From Ciona intestinalis (lineage: Eukaryota; Chordata; Ascidiacea; Phlebobranchia; Cionidae), in NCBI RefSeq assembly GCF_000224145.3, contig NC_020166.2:1049111-1113110 (forward strand): a stretch of 64,000 nucleotides of DNA, in the 5' to 3' direction. The position numbers and the translations under genes are program-made. Position 1 is the first letter of the stretch. Every line of letters begins with the position of its first letter. The notes beneath the pieces are model-generated. The model searched no databases and was not told the origin of the DNA. It worked only from the letters and a program-made list of their open reading frames with translations. Positions 1 through 12,790 of this stretch are shown here, in pieces.

Positions 1-3000
1 ATCGTCATCTTCAAAGTCCTCCTCTTCGATGTCTTCTTCAAGGATTTGTTCGAAGATGTTATCGCGGTCGAGGATACCTGAGGTAAATATGATCATAAAT
101 AAATGAAACTTATCCTCAGGGTAAAAACATTCCTTATAACACATATGTTCTGTTTCATACACTTTGTATCCACTTACGAGTTACCAAGTATGTAGCTTTA
201 TGAATGAATGTATCGTATTTATTCTCTCATGTCGGAAAGCGACAGTTGTTTGAATACGGATGTTCTGTTTTATATACCTCGTGCCTGTTTGCGACTTACC
301 ACAAGCTTAACTTTGTTGGTGATACCTTTTATGCATGGCTAATAATTTGGACAACCCAGAAGTGTCTTGTTCAAGAACACACGCTCACAATGGTAGCAGC
401 CTCAAAGCTGTAATTTCTTGGCTAGAGGTAACGGCGCTAAGCACTGTGCCGGCACATAGAATATTTTAAAATAGAAACAAGTAACTTACCCATGTCATCT
501 TGTAAGTTGTCATCCATATCTTCATCTAAGTTGGGAGGTGCATATTCATCTGATGATAATTCGTTTCGATTTGGTGTCAACATTCCGTTCCTTGCTTTGT
601 GAGCCTGAAGTGTGAGTGTTGTTATACCTCATGCTCAATGTCAAGTTATAACACCCTATTCACCAGACACAACTAATTCTCACAGTTGGGTCATAACATA
701 GGTGTCTTCTTATACACCAGACACACATGGTGTATTCATAAACTCATAAACCTTATGCTCATTGTCGAGTTATAACATGGGTGTCTCCCTATACACCAGA
801 CACAAAGGCCTAATTTTTCACTAGTATATTTAACTTACATAGTTGATTACTTTAGAGTTGGAAGCTGCAGTTAGAGCAGCGTTGTTGATATTATTCCTTC
901 GTGGACTTTCCATGGAAGAGAAAGCTGCGTGGGTTAAGATACGAGATTCTACTTGGGCGTATTTCCGATTGAATTTTGGAGCTGAGTAAGGACGACTGGA
1001 TACTGTGCCTGTAGTGGAAACTGTGGTATGAGTAAAAGACTGTATTAAACTTCGCGTGGCGGGGCAACACCAGTTGCAATAACATAGGTGTATGAATGAT
1101 TGAATGTAACTTACTTTATCCTCGTGTTGCCGGAAAACGACAGTCGTTATCACACGGGTTTAACACCTCGTGCCAGCTTACGAGTTACCATGTATGTACT
1201 TTGTGGGTNNNNNNNNNNNNNNNNNNNNNNNNNNNNNNNNNNNNNNNNNNNNNNNNNNNNNNNNNNNNNNNNNNNNNNNNNNNNNNNNNNNNNNNNNNNN
1301 NNNNNNNNNNNNNNNNNNNNNNNNNNNNNNNNNNNNNNNNNNNNNNNNNNNNNNNNNTTAAGTGTCTTACCCAAGGACACATATGCCCACAATGGTAGCA
1401 GCGTCGAGCCTTGAATCCATAACCTCTGGGTTACAGGCAGGCGCGGTAACCACTATACCACGGCGCCGGTGTACTGTTTCATACACCTCGTACCAGTTCA
1501 TGAGGTACCGCGTATGTAACTTTGTTGGTAAATATTTTGTTATTTTAGGCCAGAGTTGGATTAAACCATGCAGACATACATTCATCTTGTTTTAATTTGT
1601 GGTATCTACTTTCCTATCTTTACTTACACATAAAATTGTTTGCTAGAGTTGTGTCGGTTCCAACAAATCACACAAGTGACAACTAACAAGCAGTCAGTAC
1701 TCAAAAAGCCACAAAATGTAAGTTAAAGCTACAACCCCACCTCCAGCATAAAAAGGTTTTCCAGAAACATTTGGCGTGCTTTTCGATAAAACCATTCTTT
1801 GTTGAGAAGCTGAAGTTGCCGCAACCACTGTTGATGATGGTAAGCATCTGTATGGGGATTGTGATGTCACAGTGGTCACTGTTAATGATGAATTGACTGG
1901 TGATGAAGAATAAACAGGAGAAATGTGGTTGCGTGTAATTGTTGTTGTTGTTACTGTTGTTGTAGTGACAGTGCTGTTGCTGTTATTGTTGTTGTTATTA
2001 TTGTTGTTCGATTCATTGTTGTTGTTGTTACTTCGCCGATACTGTAATTTAATGAAGGGGTTAACTTAAGAATTATATTGTGTTTTATGTAATCAGGGAA
2101 TTTATATAAAAAATGCAGTACAGGTAGTTTTTGAACAGTTTGCCTGCATTTTAAAAACTTTTTTTATTTATATGTTTTTATTATACTTAAAAAGACAACT
2201 AAAAGTTTTGACTACCATGAATTAAATGTCTGTTTTTTTATTATGCACTCACAATGTATTGCCCTGGAACATATTTCTTTCTCCGCTGAGCACTACGTGC
2301 ACGTTTTCTTGCTTCAGCTGCCGACTGCAATCTCTCCCTTCGTTCAGCCGCTTCAATGACATCACCATTGTATAGAAGAGTGAAGTTCTTTTGTGATGTC
2401 AGAGGAAGAATTCTCTCCCGCTTATTTGCTTTGTCGAATATTTCAAGGGCTAGTTCTGTCAAGATAAGTTCAATAAAGAGTTAAGTTATTGGTAATAACT
2501 TGTGCCCACCATGTTATAACAGGTGCAACAGCTGTATTTCAAATTCAATTGCCATGTTTACAAAACACTGCCTTGGATTTTGCTGGCAACGATAATATTT
2601 TGATGCTTATAATATTAGAAAATGTGTATAAAGGTGTTTTTTATAGTTATTTCATCATACACTGTTAAAACATTTTTGTGCATTATTTCCATTAATAAAT
2701 TGTCACTTTTTTCACCTAATTCAAATCTGCTTGACTAGGGGGTAATGGGACAACTCTGGCTTATATCCCAGGATCCAGGACATGGGTGTAGGAGTCCCTG
2801 CTATTCTATATATGTGATATCATTGTTCAGGGACTTTGGATTTAGGCCAGATTTGTCTGAATTGATTTCACCCATACAAAAGTGGATGGGACGTAGGGGT
2901 AACAAGTGTGCTGTGGTATTCAAAAACTCACTGAGTGTTTCTTCAACAATATCAGGAATAATTTCACGCAGAGTTTCACAGTTTGTGTGCAGGGCAGGAT

Positions 3001-6000
3001 TACAATTCATCTCAAGTAAAGTTATCTGTACATTAAAAAAAAAATCAATACTTTGAAATTATTATTGTTAATTATTGTTAAAATAATCACCCACAAAGTA
3101 ACATACATGGTAACTCGTAAGCTGGCACGAGGTGTAAAACCGTGTGATAACGACTGTCGTTTTGCGACTGTCGCCGTGCGAGGAAAAAGTAAGTTACATT
3201 CATTTATTCAAACATATTAGAAAAGTAAATAGAACAAAATTTTAGAAAAGATGCCAATGCCTTTATGAATAAAAAAATTATATAACTTGTCGTTACCTTG
3301 AACTGGTCATCTACGAGAAAATCGCAGCCAATCAAATCAAAGAAACCAAGTCGGCACTCGAGTTTATGTCGGACAGCTTGAAAGCATTGCAACATTATTT
3401 GTTGGCAGCGACGCTGTGGGTGAAGGTTTAGTTATTGTGTTGTCAATTTGTTTGATTGACGAAAAACATGAGAGTTGCAAAAACTAGATCAAAGTTGAGT
3501 TGAGTTGGATGTTATAAGCAAATTGTTTTTAATTTTTACTTTTTTTATACAATATTTTACATTGTGACCAAAATAAGAAAAAATATTTTAAATGTTTAGT
3601 GAGTTAAAAATTAAAAAAAAAATTGGAAGGGGTGGCTGGGTTATATCAACCTCTCTTAAGTATCAGGTCCAAGGACACATACACCCTCAATGGTAGCGGT
3701 ACTAAGCATTGAATCTCAAACTTTTTAGTTCCTGCAGAAGGGGGTGAGGAAAAAGATGGGACACTTTTTCATTTTATTGTTTCGCCCCATTTCGTAGTAA
3801 ACAATGAACAATCAAAGAATTATAAAGCCATATCCTCACAATTAATATAGACTGTTGTTAAACCGTGTTAAAAAAATATAAAATATTTTAACTCTATCCG
3901 AATATTTGGATATTATATTCTAAAGGTGTCCTATCTTACCCCACCCTACTATAAAGTATTTTCTTATAAGTTGAACAAAACCTTAATCACTCCCACCTTT
4001 AATGCAGTATGCACCCAATCTTCTGGCAGATTTTTCTGTTTCATAAAATTCTCGTTGATATATTCGTTAAACTTATCCATTGTCCACACGGTGTCCTCCT
4101 TAACCTCTTCATAAAGCGGGTTCTTCTTTTGCATAAACTGAAAAAATTGGTTTATTTAAAAAATGTTTTTGTTTTTTTTAAATATTTTTGCAATAGATGC
4201 CAAACTTAGGTAGAAGATTATCATACAGTTTTCTTGTCTGCATTAATCAGTAAACATTACAACCAAAAAACAAGATTGATTTCATAGTTTTAATTACAGC
4301 GTCCTATAAAAACACCTTGTAACTATCAATTGTTATCCTTTAAAATATATTTTCGATTAGTTGCCGGCTACAAATAAAAAACAGACACAAAACAAAATAG
4401 CAAATGGTTTGATGTGATTAACACAACTAGACCCCAATACAATATCATTTATAACATAACAACATACTTGGTTTGTAAGATGGCCGGTAAGGTCCGTGCT
4501 ATCAAGATCATACGGCATACAAGTCAACCGACAATATCCATCGCAGTAAAACACAACCAATGGGTTGGTGCAAGCGATAAGAAGATAGTTACGAACGTCA
4601 AACTTACGACCGTCCAGTAATAATGGGTTTGTTACGTATCTGGTGGGAAATACAAAGTGTTATTCTGTTGATAGATTGAAGTTTTTGCAACTTATTATTT
4701 AAGTTGGTAAAGTTAATAAAATGTTGCTTACAATAAATGAATTATAACTTTTATAAACACACCAAGTGTGTCTGGTGTACCAAAAGACACCCATGTCATA
4801 ACTTGATAGGTAGCATGAGGTGTATAAATACACCATTTGTGTCTGGTGTATAAGAAGACACCCATGTTATAACTCGACAGTGAGCATTAAGTGTATGGAT
4901 ACTCAACATGCATGCGACATTAATCAGAAAACCACACACACAGTGTAAAACTAGACTAATATATACTCCAATCAAACATAAGTAAATACCCCCCCCACCT
5001 TTGTACAATCCTTGCCATGGGAGCCCGGAACGGAAGTTTTCTTGAATTTAAAGCTTCGTCTTCCAGTTCACAAATACGCTCTCTGTATAAATACAAACGT
5101 TTTGTTTAAAATGTGTAAAAGTGTCAAATATACTAGTAACACCTACTTTTTATCTATATTATTTTACAGACATTACATTTTAACAAATAATACACATGCT
5201 TTTTTATACAAATTAAAAAATTCAACTTAAACAATAATAGTTATATGTTCAGAGCAAAAAATGGTGATATTAATATGTTTAGGACAACAAAGTTTTCAAC
5301 CTATATAATCATCAGGAATACTTACTGTATCTTTACAACATCTGCGAGACTTCTTATTAGGTAAATTCCCTTCCCTTGGTTCATACCGGTTGGTTTAGAG
5401 ATCCAGAGTTCGCCATCTTAATATTTAACATTTTATTTATCTTTTTGAAAACAAAAGCAAAAATCGTATAAAGAAGCAATCACGGTATTTTAGGTTCAAA
5501 ACTTTAGTAGACACAAACAAAGATACATTAAATAAAATATAGCAGTAAATGTAATAACCAAATTTTTAAATCTTTATCGCAACAGGTTATTTTTCAGATA
5601 AAAGCTCAAAATTTTGCAACAAAATTGTTAGAAATTATTTTCACCTTTTTGCGCAATTAAAGAAAAAAATGTTGAATAAGTTTAACCCAAGAAACTGTTC
5701 AAAAAGTATCTTTCTCGCAAAAGTCCCAAAACTTGATATCCCTTAAACATTCTTACCGACATAAGTCTCAAAGAAGGCTTCTCTGTCATCTTTAACATCA
5801 AGACGATATGTCTCAGGGATAAAATCTTGATATCTCATTATTCTGTGACATCATAAATAAACATCTGACATCATCAATAAAGTATTTTCAGATTGGGAAA
5901 AATGAAAAGTGCATTTTCCAAGTATTTTAAATCCAGTGTAAAAAATAGGGGACAAACATTAAACATGTATTATATATATATATAATATATACAAAATGTT

Positions 6001-8382
6001 ATTATAGACACCTATTGGCAATCGCTCTAACCCAAATGGCGACTTATATGTTGCCTAAATTATCAGTCATACAAGGAAAAAACATAAAAATAACAGCCAT
6101 GAAGTTACATATGTGGTAACTTCTGTGTTATAACGCCACGTGAAGAGAAATAAGTGTTATTTATTCATAAAAGGGAATTTATAGTATTTGCAAAATACAC
6201 AGTGTAATTACTGCATTGCTCAGTTTACTACAAAGTGATATTTCATACTTGCATTGTTTAGTGAAATTAGTTTAACCATAACACAAACAAACCTATGAGT
6301 AAATACATCATGTTGTAATTCTTACCGAGGTTTCCCCTTTTTGACTTTGTTCATAACCCGGTCATATTCCTGTAGTGTGGTAAGTAGTCCTATCTTTGTT
6401 GTTAGAAGTTTGTTGTTAGGTATCTGATAGCACAGCTGTTCCCCTGTAAGGACATATAGTGTTACATTATGTCCTGCGTATAAGCATTGTTAGGATGTAC
6501 TGGCACGTTTCGACATGTGATTGATAATGTTACTAAATTAATCTGGCTTCTGTGGAATTATATTGAAGGTGTAAGTTACCTTGCAATTCAGTTAAAATTT
6601 TTGACTTTAAAAAATTCAAAATTTTGCTGTGAAAAAAATTGTTTTAATTGCTAACTTGAACTTTATAGTTAGAGTTTGTCAACAATACAGGGGGGGCAAA
6701 TGTAAACCCAGTTATTTAGGCTCTTATGAGCACATTGTTTTTACAAAAAAATATTTTTCCTAAAAAACATTTTATTTTAGGTTGCCAACTTTGATTCAAT
6801 GGCTGTTTGCCAACAATAAGGGAGGCAAATGTAAAACTAGTTCTTATGGCTGTTAGCCTGTGACTTCCATGTTAATACTTTAAATCCTCCTACCTTCTCT
6901 AAAGCTGTGGTAGTTGTTATGAGACTTCACTTCGCACCATTTTAGTTTGTAATCCTCTCGTGTTTTATCGTGCATTCTCTCCCAACCCAGCGCAGTAAGA
7001 TTATCTTCCACGCTGATTTGATAAAGTTTCATTAATGTTAACTCGTAATATAAAGAATATTCTATACATAAGGTTGAATTTAAGCTTGCCTAAAGAGAAA
7101 TACCACCCAAATTAAAATGATTACCACCCACACTGGTGTGATATAAAGTTGTTTTAATTTCAATAATGAAAGCCGGAGTTAATAGGTGCTTATGTATAAA
7201 GCATACTATGTACATTAGCTCGACTTTAAGGGTAAAGAAAAACCAACCGAACCTTAAAAAAACACACATTTTACAGTAACTATAAAGTACATGTTACAAA
7301 TTAGTCATGGTATATCACACGTAAAATATAACAAAATATTTTGGAGTATAAACTACATTATACAATATTCCAATACATATATTAGTTAGATCAGCGGCTC
7401 CCAAACTGTTCTAAAAACTTTGTCTGGTGGATACTTCAATTATTTTGATATTTTGCGGTGTTATAAAAATCAAAGAATGCTATAGGAAAAATGCAAAAGC
7501 GACACCAATGAAAGGAAAACTTCCAATTACGAATCACAACCCTCTGAAACTACTGTACGGACACCAGTTGGTCCGCAGACCCCAGTTTTGAAACCACTGT
7601 CACAATATTTGGCACCAAACTCACAGTTGGGCTCCGTTCCCCCCACCAACGTAGAAATATATTTTAGGCTTTGAGCGAAATCTTCGTCTTGGTTGGATGG
7701 TGGGAGTTGAATCATTTTCTTCCACTTCATCGTTCCTCTCATCCTCTCCTATTTCTTCATCTACTGATGGTCTAAAGTACGAGAAGAAAATATTGTGTTT
7801 ATGAAGGTATAAATGTAACTTGCTTTATACTCGTGAGGCTGCAAAACAATAGTCTAAAAAGGAGATGCACAAGATTAAAAAGTGTTTTTTTTTTCTATTC
7901 TAAGTAGAAGCATAATAAACTGAACTAAACTGCCCAAGCATTATAACTGGTCTACAGTAGTCACAATGTGTTTGTTTCTTCTCGGTCGTAATTAGCTTTT
8001 TTGAAAAAAGTCAGTCAAAAAAAATTTTTTTCTCAGTTTCTCACTACATAAAATCAATGTTTCTATAAGAACCATATGTCCATATTTTGAGTACTTTACA
8101 TGAAACTAGCACTAATCTGAAAACAAACAAGAATTTTCATGCAATGTTGGATAGAGTGGACATTGCCAACTTACACAGTATATACAAGTTGTAGAACAAC
8201 TTTAATATTTAACATATCAATGTACAAAAACAGTACAGAGCACATAAAACCAAAGTGACAAATTGTATTCGAAATTTATATATATTTTACCTTTTTTCGT
8301 CATCTTTTTGTGGACATTTTACATCTTGAGTAACTTTCTCTTCCGTTTCATTGCTTTTCGGTTCTATCTGCTCATTTTCCAT
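1..8382 (-). CDS. TTLL10: Tubulin glycylase/ligase-like protein TTLL10, 3' end beyond window
   Basis: Tubulin tyrosine ligase-like ATP-grasp enzyme; the TTLL10 branch elongates polyglycine chains on tubulin and other proteins, mainly in cilia. Coding exons in transcript order: 8291-8382, 7625-7771, 6894-7012, 6326-6443, 5757-5842, 5326-5416, 4999-5082, 4468-4639, 3997-4137, 3297-3413, 2932-3025, 2253-2455, 1733-2041, 839-1039, 490-604, 77 to beyond 1. All phases agree. Recognisable blocks are KIYFYVGG, KLKWCEVKS, FIPETYRLD, WISKPTGMNQGKGIYL, NPLLLDGRKFDVRNYLLIAC, FFDLIGCDFLVDD and LLEMNCNPALHTNCE; the last holds the Glu and Asn expected to bind metal. I matched these from memory of vertebrate TTLL10. 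The tail after about residue 530 is low complexity: an Asn/Thr run, then basic, then acidic (ILEEDIEEEDFEDDD at the edge). The start is the first ATG of an acidic leader exon (MENEQIEPK). The stop codon lies left of the window. Confidence 0.93.
178..465 (-). mobile_element. tRNA-derived SINE copy
   Basis: Minus-orientation copy inside a TTLL10 intron. The degraded tRNA-like head is at 345-465 (ACAATGGTAGCAGC block) and the tail with the GAGTTACCAAGTATGTA block is at 178-300. Confidence 0.55.
640..815. repeat. GTGTCTGGTGTAT repeat, about two units
   Basis: Units of ~70 bp containing TTATACACCAGACACACATG and ATGCTCATTGTCGAGTTATA, the reverse of the family seen at 4756 and 56663. In a TTLL10 intron. 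Confidence 0.6.
1090..1475 (-). mobile_element. tRNA-derived SINE copy interrupted by N gap
   Basis: Minus-orientation SINE in a TTLL10 intron. Tail at 1100-1208, then Ns 1209-1357, then the head, whose reverse complement reads GGCGCCGTGGTATAGTGGTT followed by a B-box-like GGATTCAAGGC. Confidence 0.7.
3085..3205 (+). mobile_element. SINE tail fragment
   Basis: Plus-orientation tail: CACAAAGTAACATACATGG, GTAACTCGTAAGCTGGCACG and GTAAGTTACATTCAT blocks shared with the 9055 copy; in a TTLL10 intron. Confidence 0.55.
3738..3952. mobile_element. MITE family 1 copy (GGGTGGGG...GGGACACC type)
   Basis: Roughly 200 bp element with inverted ends of the type TAGTAGGGTGGGGGAAGATG and AAGGTGTCC...CCACCCTACTATA, and a body of TGTTTACTACCAAATGGGAC and ACGGTTTTATAATTCT. 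In a TTLL10 intron. Confidence 0.7.
4756..4905. repeat. GTGTCTGGTGTAT repeat, two units
   Basis: Two ~72 bp units: AAGTGTGTCTGGTGTACCAA and TTTGTGTCTGGTGTATAAGA, each followed by GACACCCATGT and a GGTAGCATGAGGTGTAT type end. Confidence 0.65.
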
Positions 8383-10082
8383 CAGCCAAACAGTTCATGC
8401 ATTACACCACACGGCACACTGTCCTATAAATTGCACTTTAAATTTACAGCACAATAGTTATCGTCGCTTTTGTGCGATTTAAAAGCAAAAAAACACCGGA
8501 CAAAAATCAGAAAATACCGACGTGGAATCAGGTTAACGCCACGCTTGTAAAAACCGCCCAAACAACTTAAGAAACTATTACTATGTGTTAATATTTACAC
8601 AACGAAACCCAAGCACTTGAAACTGAAGGTCATGTTACCAAGAAACCAACGCTATCGTGGTCACTCACGCGTGACATCAGCTGCTGCTGCCACAGAAATC
8701 TTATAAAGGGGTAGCAAAATCCACGACAGTAAAATATGGACATTGCAGATAAAATTTACAAATTAAAAAAGTTATTTAACAAGTCAAACCGACCAAAGAC
8801 ACGTTAATTTTGCTATTACCTACATATTAGACCAGTAACCCACACACAAATAAAGAGATTTTCCAAAAATGTGCTTTATAAGGATTTTAATGAAGTTGCT
8901 ATTTCGGTACATCGCTGGCGACAGCTTACTGAGATTGTTAATAAAGACATTTAGATAAAATGCTTTAAATATGACCTAAAATAAATGGATTGAAATGTGA
9001 CTATCTTAATTGTAAATTAATATCTCAGAACTATTGATGCAATAACCTTCGTCTGGCGCCGTGGCGTAGTGGTTAGCGCGCCTATCTCTACCCCAGAGGT
9101 AATGGGTTCAAGGCTCGTCGCTGCTACCATTGTGGGCGTATGTGTCCTTGAGCAAGACACTTAACGGCACTTGCTCCAACCCAGTGGTCACTAAATGGGT
9201 TGTCCAAATTATCAGNCACATACAAAAAAGATTACCCANNNNNNNNNNNNNNNNNNNNNNNNNNNNNNNNNNNNNNNNNNNNNNNNNNCTACCCCAGAGG
9301 TAATGGTTCAAGGGCTCGTCGCTGCTACCATTGTGGGCGTATGTGTCCTTGAGCAAGACACTTAACGGCAATTGCTCCAACCCAGTGGTCACTAATGGGT
9401 TGTCCAAATTATCAGCCACATACAAAAAAAAAAGATTTACCCACAAAGTAACATACTTGGTAACTCGTAAGCTGGCGCGAGGTGCACACCCGTGTTATAA
9501 CGACTGTCGTTTTCCGGCCACGCGAGGATAAAGTAAGTTACATTCATTCATTCATTCATTCATTCAACCTACAGTATATTTATTAGAGTATCTCCAGAGC
9601 AGTATATATACGTACAAAAATACTTTGCTTTTATAACTTTATTAGAAGCAACAAGTAATAAAAAGTTCTTTAACTTTAATATTGGGGTATCTTAAACTGT
9701 GTAGTAACCAGGCCTTGATTTATGTCAGTTAATCTGGTACAGAGTTTAAGTTTACCAGAACAGCAATCTAGTAGTGGCGAGACAGTTTAACCTAGATTGC
9801 AATAAATTGAATTGCTTTGCTATCTTTAACTTATCGTACCAGAGTTTTTAGGAATCCAGCTCTGGTCAAACTTGGTTTGAATGGGCTCAGGTGTGTCATA
9901 AGCTTTAACAATTACCAAAAAAATGGAATATATTTGGTAAAATTGGAAAATGATAATTTAAAAAAATCAGTGTGGTGAAAAAAATCCATAGGACCAAAGG
10001 GGCCTTTATACTAAAATGCTTAAGAAGCTTTGCCCTGACACATATTGGCAGTGTTTATGTTAAGATTACACAATTTTTACTG
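8383..10082. other. Intergenic TTLL10-SKA2
   Basis: TTLL10 upstream region and SKA2 3' flank; holds the SINE at 9055-9556 and no ORF with coding character. Confidence 0.6.
9055..9556 (+). mobile_element. tRNA-derived SINE with internally repeated head
   Basis: Best SINE copy. GGCGCCGTGGCGTAGTGGTT is A-box-like, GGGTTCAAGGC is B-box-like, then a shared body and a tail ending in (ATTC)n. The head/body occurs twice (9055-9238 and 9289-9556) around 50 Ns, so either tandem copies or an assembly duplication. It resembles the composite SINE I recall described from Ciona (Cics-1), name not verified. Confidence 0.75.
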
Positions 10083-11279
10083 TTATAACTTTTTTAACTT
10101 GTTGGTTAAATTTTCTGCCACATTTGATTGTTCAACTAAAGACTCTATTGCGGCATCTGTTGCTTCAGTGGAGTTCTGAAAATAAACCAAGGTATTACAA
10201 CTCCCAATAAATAAATGAACGAATGAAAAAACATACTCAAAAAAGTATAAATTAACAGGGCCAAAACATTAAAACACTAAAATCGGGATAAAAATTGAAT
10301 ATACCCTACAATAAGTTTAGATATACATGTTGTTTCTCTCTTCGAACACAGTTAAATAGCGAAGATTTGCAACTGTGCATTTTTAACAATATTATGAGTC
10401 TTATGTGTTATTACCCGAATCCTAAGGTGGTAATCCAACTGTTCAGCATATGACATAACCTTAATTGACATATACATAATATTAACACTTATTGAGGTAA
10501 TTAAAACCAGCAGGCATGACATTCATCTTACCTTACTCAAGGATTGATTATCAGTTAACCCTTGTAACTTCTGTACAGTAGAAAGTAACTGCTGTTGGAA
10601 GGCAAGCGCCATTTCCCTCTGTAGTTGACCCAACTCTAAAGCTTCTTTCTTAATTTCAGAGTAATCTTGTTTTACCTTCATAAAAACTAAGAGATTAAAC
10701 GTTTGCCTATCAGATAAATGGAAGATAATTTACAATACTATTTGGTACAGAATGTAAATATACCAACTTTATATATATTTTCTTTGTTTATTACCGAATA
10801 CGCCACGAGAAAACAGAATAAAAACATAGACACAACTCCACTAAAATTTACCCAAAAGCAAACCCCCCCCTAACCAAAATCTGGTTACACACCTCCTCAA
10901 GCTTAGCAAGTAACGAAGCTTTGTCTTCAACACCTTCAACCCCATTTTGTTTCAAATGTTTTTCGAACCCGTTTTCCAGTCGACTCTCAATATCTTGTAA
11001 ACTTTTCTCAGCGTCATCAAACTGAAGCAAATCAAAGTTTATTATTTATTAAAAAATGAATGTAACCTATTTATCCCTATGTGTTGGGTAACAACAGTCA
11101 TTAAAATACTAGTGTTTTGATTTTTTACTGTATTGTTATAAACAATCCAAATGGCGGCTTTAATGGAAACATTTGAAGAGCACAGCAGTACTATTATCGC
11201 CACTACGAACATACAACACACAACTATGCATAACATAATTAAGTACCTTCTTAACAACATTGTTCATTGCTTCTTCCAT
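10083..11279 (-). CDS. SKA2: Spindle and kinetochore-associated protein 2-like (SKA2)
   Basis: Small coiled-coil protein of the Ska complex, which couples kinetochores to microtubules in mitosis. Four coding exons, all with phase-0 introns: 11247-11279, 10893-11021, 10532-10675, 10083-10175; predicted 132 aa (human SKA2 is 121). The segment starting FDDAEKSLQDIESRLE matches the human FQKAESDLDYIQYRLE region, and the rest is heptad-rich (LLAKLEEVKQDYSEIKKEALEL), as expected for SKA2 helices. The assignment rests on this pattern plus length, so a different short coiled-coil protein cannot be excluded. It is the last of four minus-strand genes spaced by 232-425 bp; a strong 3' splice-like site (TTTTGCATTACAG) lies about 46 bp upstream of the ATG. 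Confidence 0.72.
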
Positions 11280-11324
11280 TCTAATGTTAAATAGATTCCC
11301 CAGTTCAACTTATGCCATGCAAAC

Positions 11325-11340
11325 CTGTAATGCAAAATAT
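11325..11340 (-). promoter_or_regulatory. Candidate trans-splice acceptor before SKA2
   Basis: Minus strand reads TATTTTGCATTACAG about 46 bp upstream of the SKA2 ATG and 170 bp after the COX20 stop. Placement fits an intercistronic acceptor in a polycistronic transcript. Confidence 0.4.
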
Positions 11341-11511
11341 TGAATGTTTCAATTCAGATACTGCCTTTAGACTTAACAGTATTTATCAAACTCATTTATA
11401 GCCTACATAATATGGTATCAGAAAATGCATGTATCTGACTGCACCATATTATAAAAAGCGAAAATTACATAATGCATTGCTAAGTAAAGCAGGGTAACAA
11501 CAACAAAATGG

Positions 11512-11826
11512 TCATAAATCCTTTTTTTCATTTTCTGAAGTTTTATTCGAATTTCCAGTGCCCTCGGTAAGCGTATGATATCGCAATGCGTCTTTATATT
11601 GTTCTGCTTTTAATCTTTCCAGCATACGAGAATAATCGCAAAATATTGAACAACCGAAAGTTATTGGGACAAATAATCCGATCCAGACCGTCATCGACTT
11701 CTCTGGAATTCCACGAATTAGAAAATGCAGAAGGGAAACTCCTGTAGCTGAACCTATTCCGTATATCAGTGGGTTTCTTACACACGGGTGTTCCAATGAG
11801 GTGTATAGTCGGTCAAAGAACTTCAT
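11512..11826 (-). CDS. COX20: Cytochrome c oxidase assembly protein COX20
   Basis: Inner mitochondrial membrane chaperone for COX2 maturation in complex IV assembly (formerly FAM36A). Single exon, 104 aa from the first ATG (MKFFDRLYTSLEHPCV); an upstream in-frame TTG is not a credible start. Matching features are the HPCVRNPLIYGIGSATG entry into the first membrane helix, a second hydrophobic segment (GLFVPITFGCSIFCDYS) and a basic helix LERLKAEQYKDALRY that ends near a conserved EGT. Human COX20 is 118 aa with the same order (TPCARHSILYGSLGS, LVTLGCWFHCRYNY). It lies between COA4 and SKA2 on the same strand, and COA4 is another complex IV assembly factor. Confidence 0.88.
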   Translation of the reverse strand: MKFFDRLYTSLEHPCVRNPLIYGIGSATGVSLLHFLIRGIPEKSMTVWIGLFVPITFGCSIFCDYSRMLERLKAEQYKDALRYHTLTEGTGNSNKTSENEKKDL

Positions 11827-12155
11827 TATACATGGATTCAAGTTTCAACCGTCTATATTGAACCTACAAGTCTATTAAAAAGTTGCATAATTGATGTAAA
11901 TGCTTACGCTTTATTTGGGATTTTCAATTTAAAACGACTGATATACAATTCAGCCTTAATGAAGACATTGATTAATAATTTAATTGTTATATTATATAGC
12001 CTGCATAACATAGCTAACTACATTAACTTGGCATCAATTGGTAAGAGAAATGAGTCAAATGACTTAATATTACAAGAGTAAGCTAACATTTATGCCTTTG
12101 TGTTAAAGAAATGGAATCCAACATGTCCAGTGCAGTAACACACAAAATTTCTTTG

Positions 12156-12365
12156 TTAACTAGATGTTTTCTGTTTATTATACTGAGTTATGCATTCTTT
12201 CAAAGCTTTCACTTCTTTTTGACATTTTCTCCAATCGGAGTGTTCAAACATACACATATGAACATCATTATTTTCATCGTAACATCCAGTCTTCTTTATC
12301 ATCGCATCCACACGGTCTTCTTCATCATTGTCTTCCGTATTTTGATTCAAACCATGACTCGACAT
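12156..12365 (-). CDS. COA4: Cytochrome c oxidase assembly factor COA4 (twin CX9C)
   Basis: Intermembrane-space twin-CX9C protein of the CHCHD8/COA4 group, needed for complex IV assembly and imported by the MIA40 relay. The 69 aa ORF is intronless. The two motifs are intact: CYDENNDVHMC and CQKEVKALKEC, each with nine residues between cysteines, joined by a short EHSDWRK linker as in human COA4 (QHQDWRQ). An acidic stretch (EDNDEEDRVDAMI) precedes the domain, as in human (DDEEEDPLDQLI). The start is the ATG of MSSHGLNQ; the reading frame is open further upstream, but only through a TTG codon. Confidence 0.9.
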   Translation of the reverse strand: MSSHGLNQNTEDNDEEDRVDAMIKKTGCYDENNDVHMCMFEHSDWRKCQKEVKALKECITQYNKQKTSS

Positions 12366-12790
12366 ATTTTCTTTAACTTCAACAAAGATCAAATTCCTTT
12401 CATAATACTATTATCAAAAGAAGTTTTCTTATTAAAAGTCTACCCTACTAGAATTTTTAAAAAGTTTGACTGAACCTAGTGAAATAAAGTACAAGTTATT
12501 ACAATTTACTTTGCTTAAAAATTTTGATCCGTCAAATGAAATTTCCAATAATATGAGAAGGTTTATGCAAACAAGTTAAACTTTTAAGTGAGATAAAATG
12601 ATAGCTATATCACTCGTGTAGTTTACACCAGGTATAGTTTTTCATGTTGTTATAGAACTTATCCTTTACTTTTGAATTTTTGAGGAAATAAACAAAGCAA
12701 ATGCATTCAAGTACAATAAATACACTACACTGTAAATGTTTCAATAAATTTAATGTTATTACAAGTCAAAAAAATGAACTGAATGTCAAT

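Noticed and set aside
12366..12392. Upstream extension of COA4
   Set aside because: Only a TTG could start it; the ATG of MSSHG matches the family length better.
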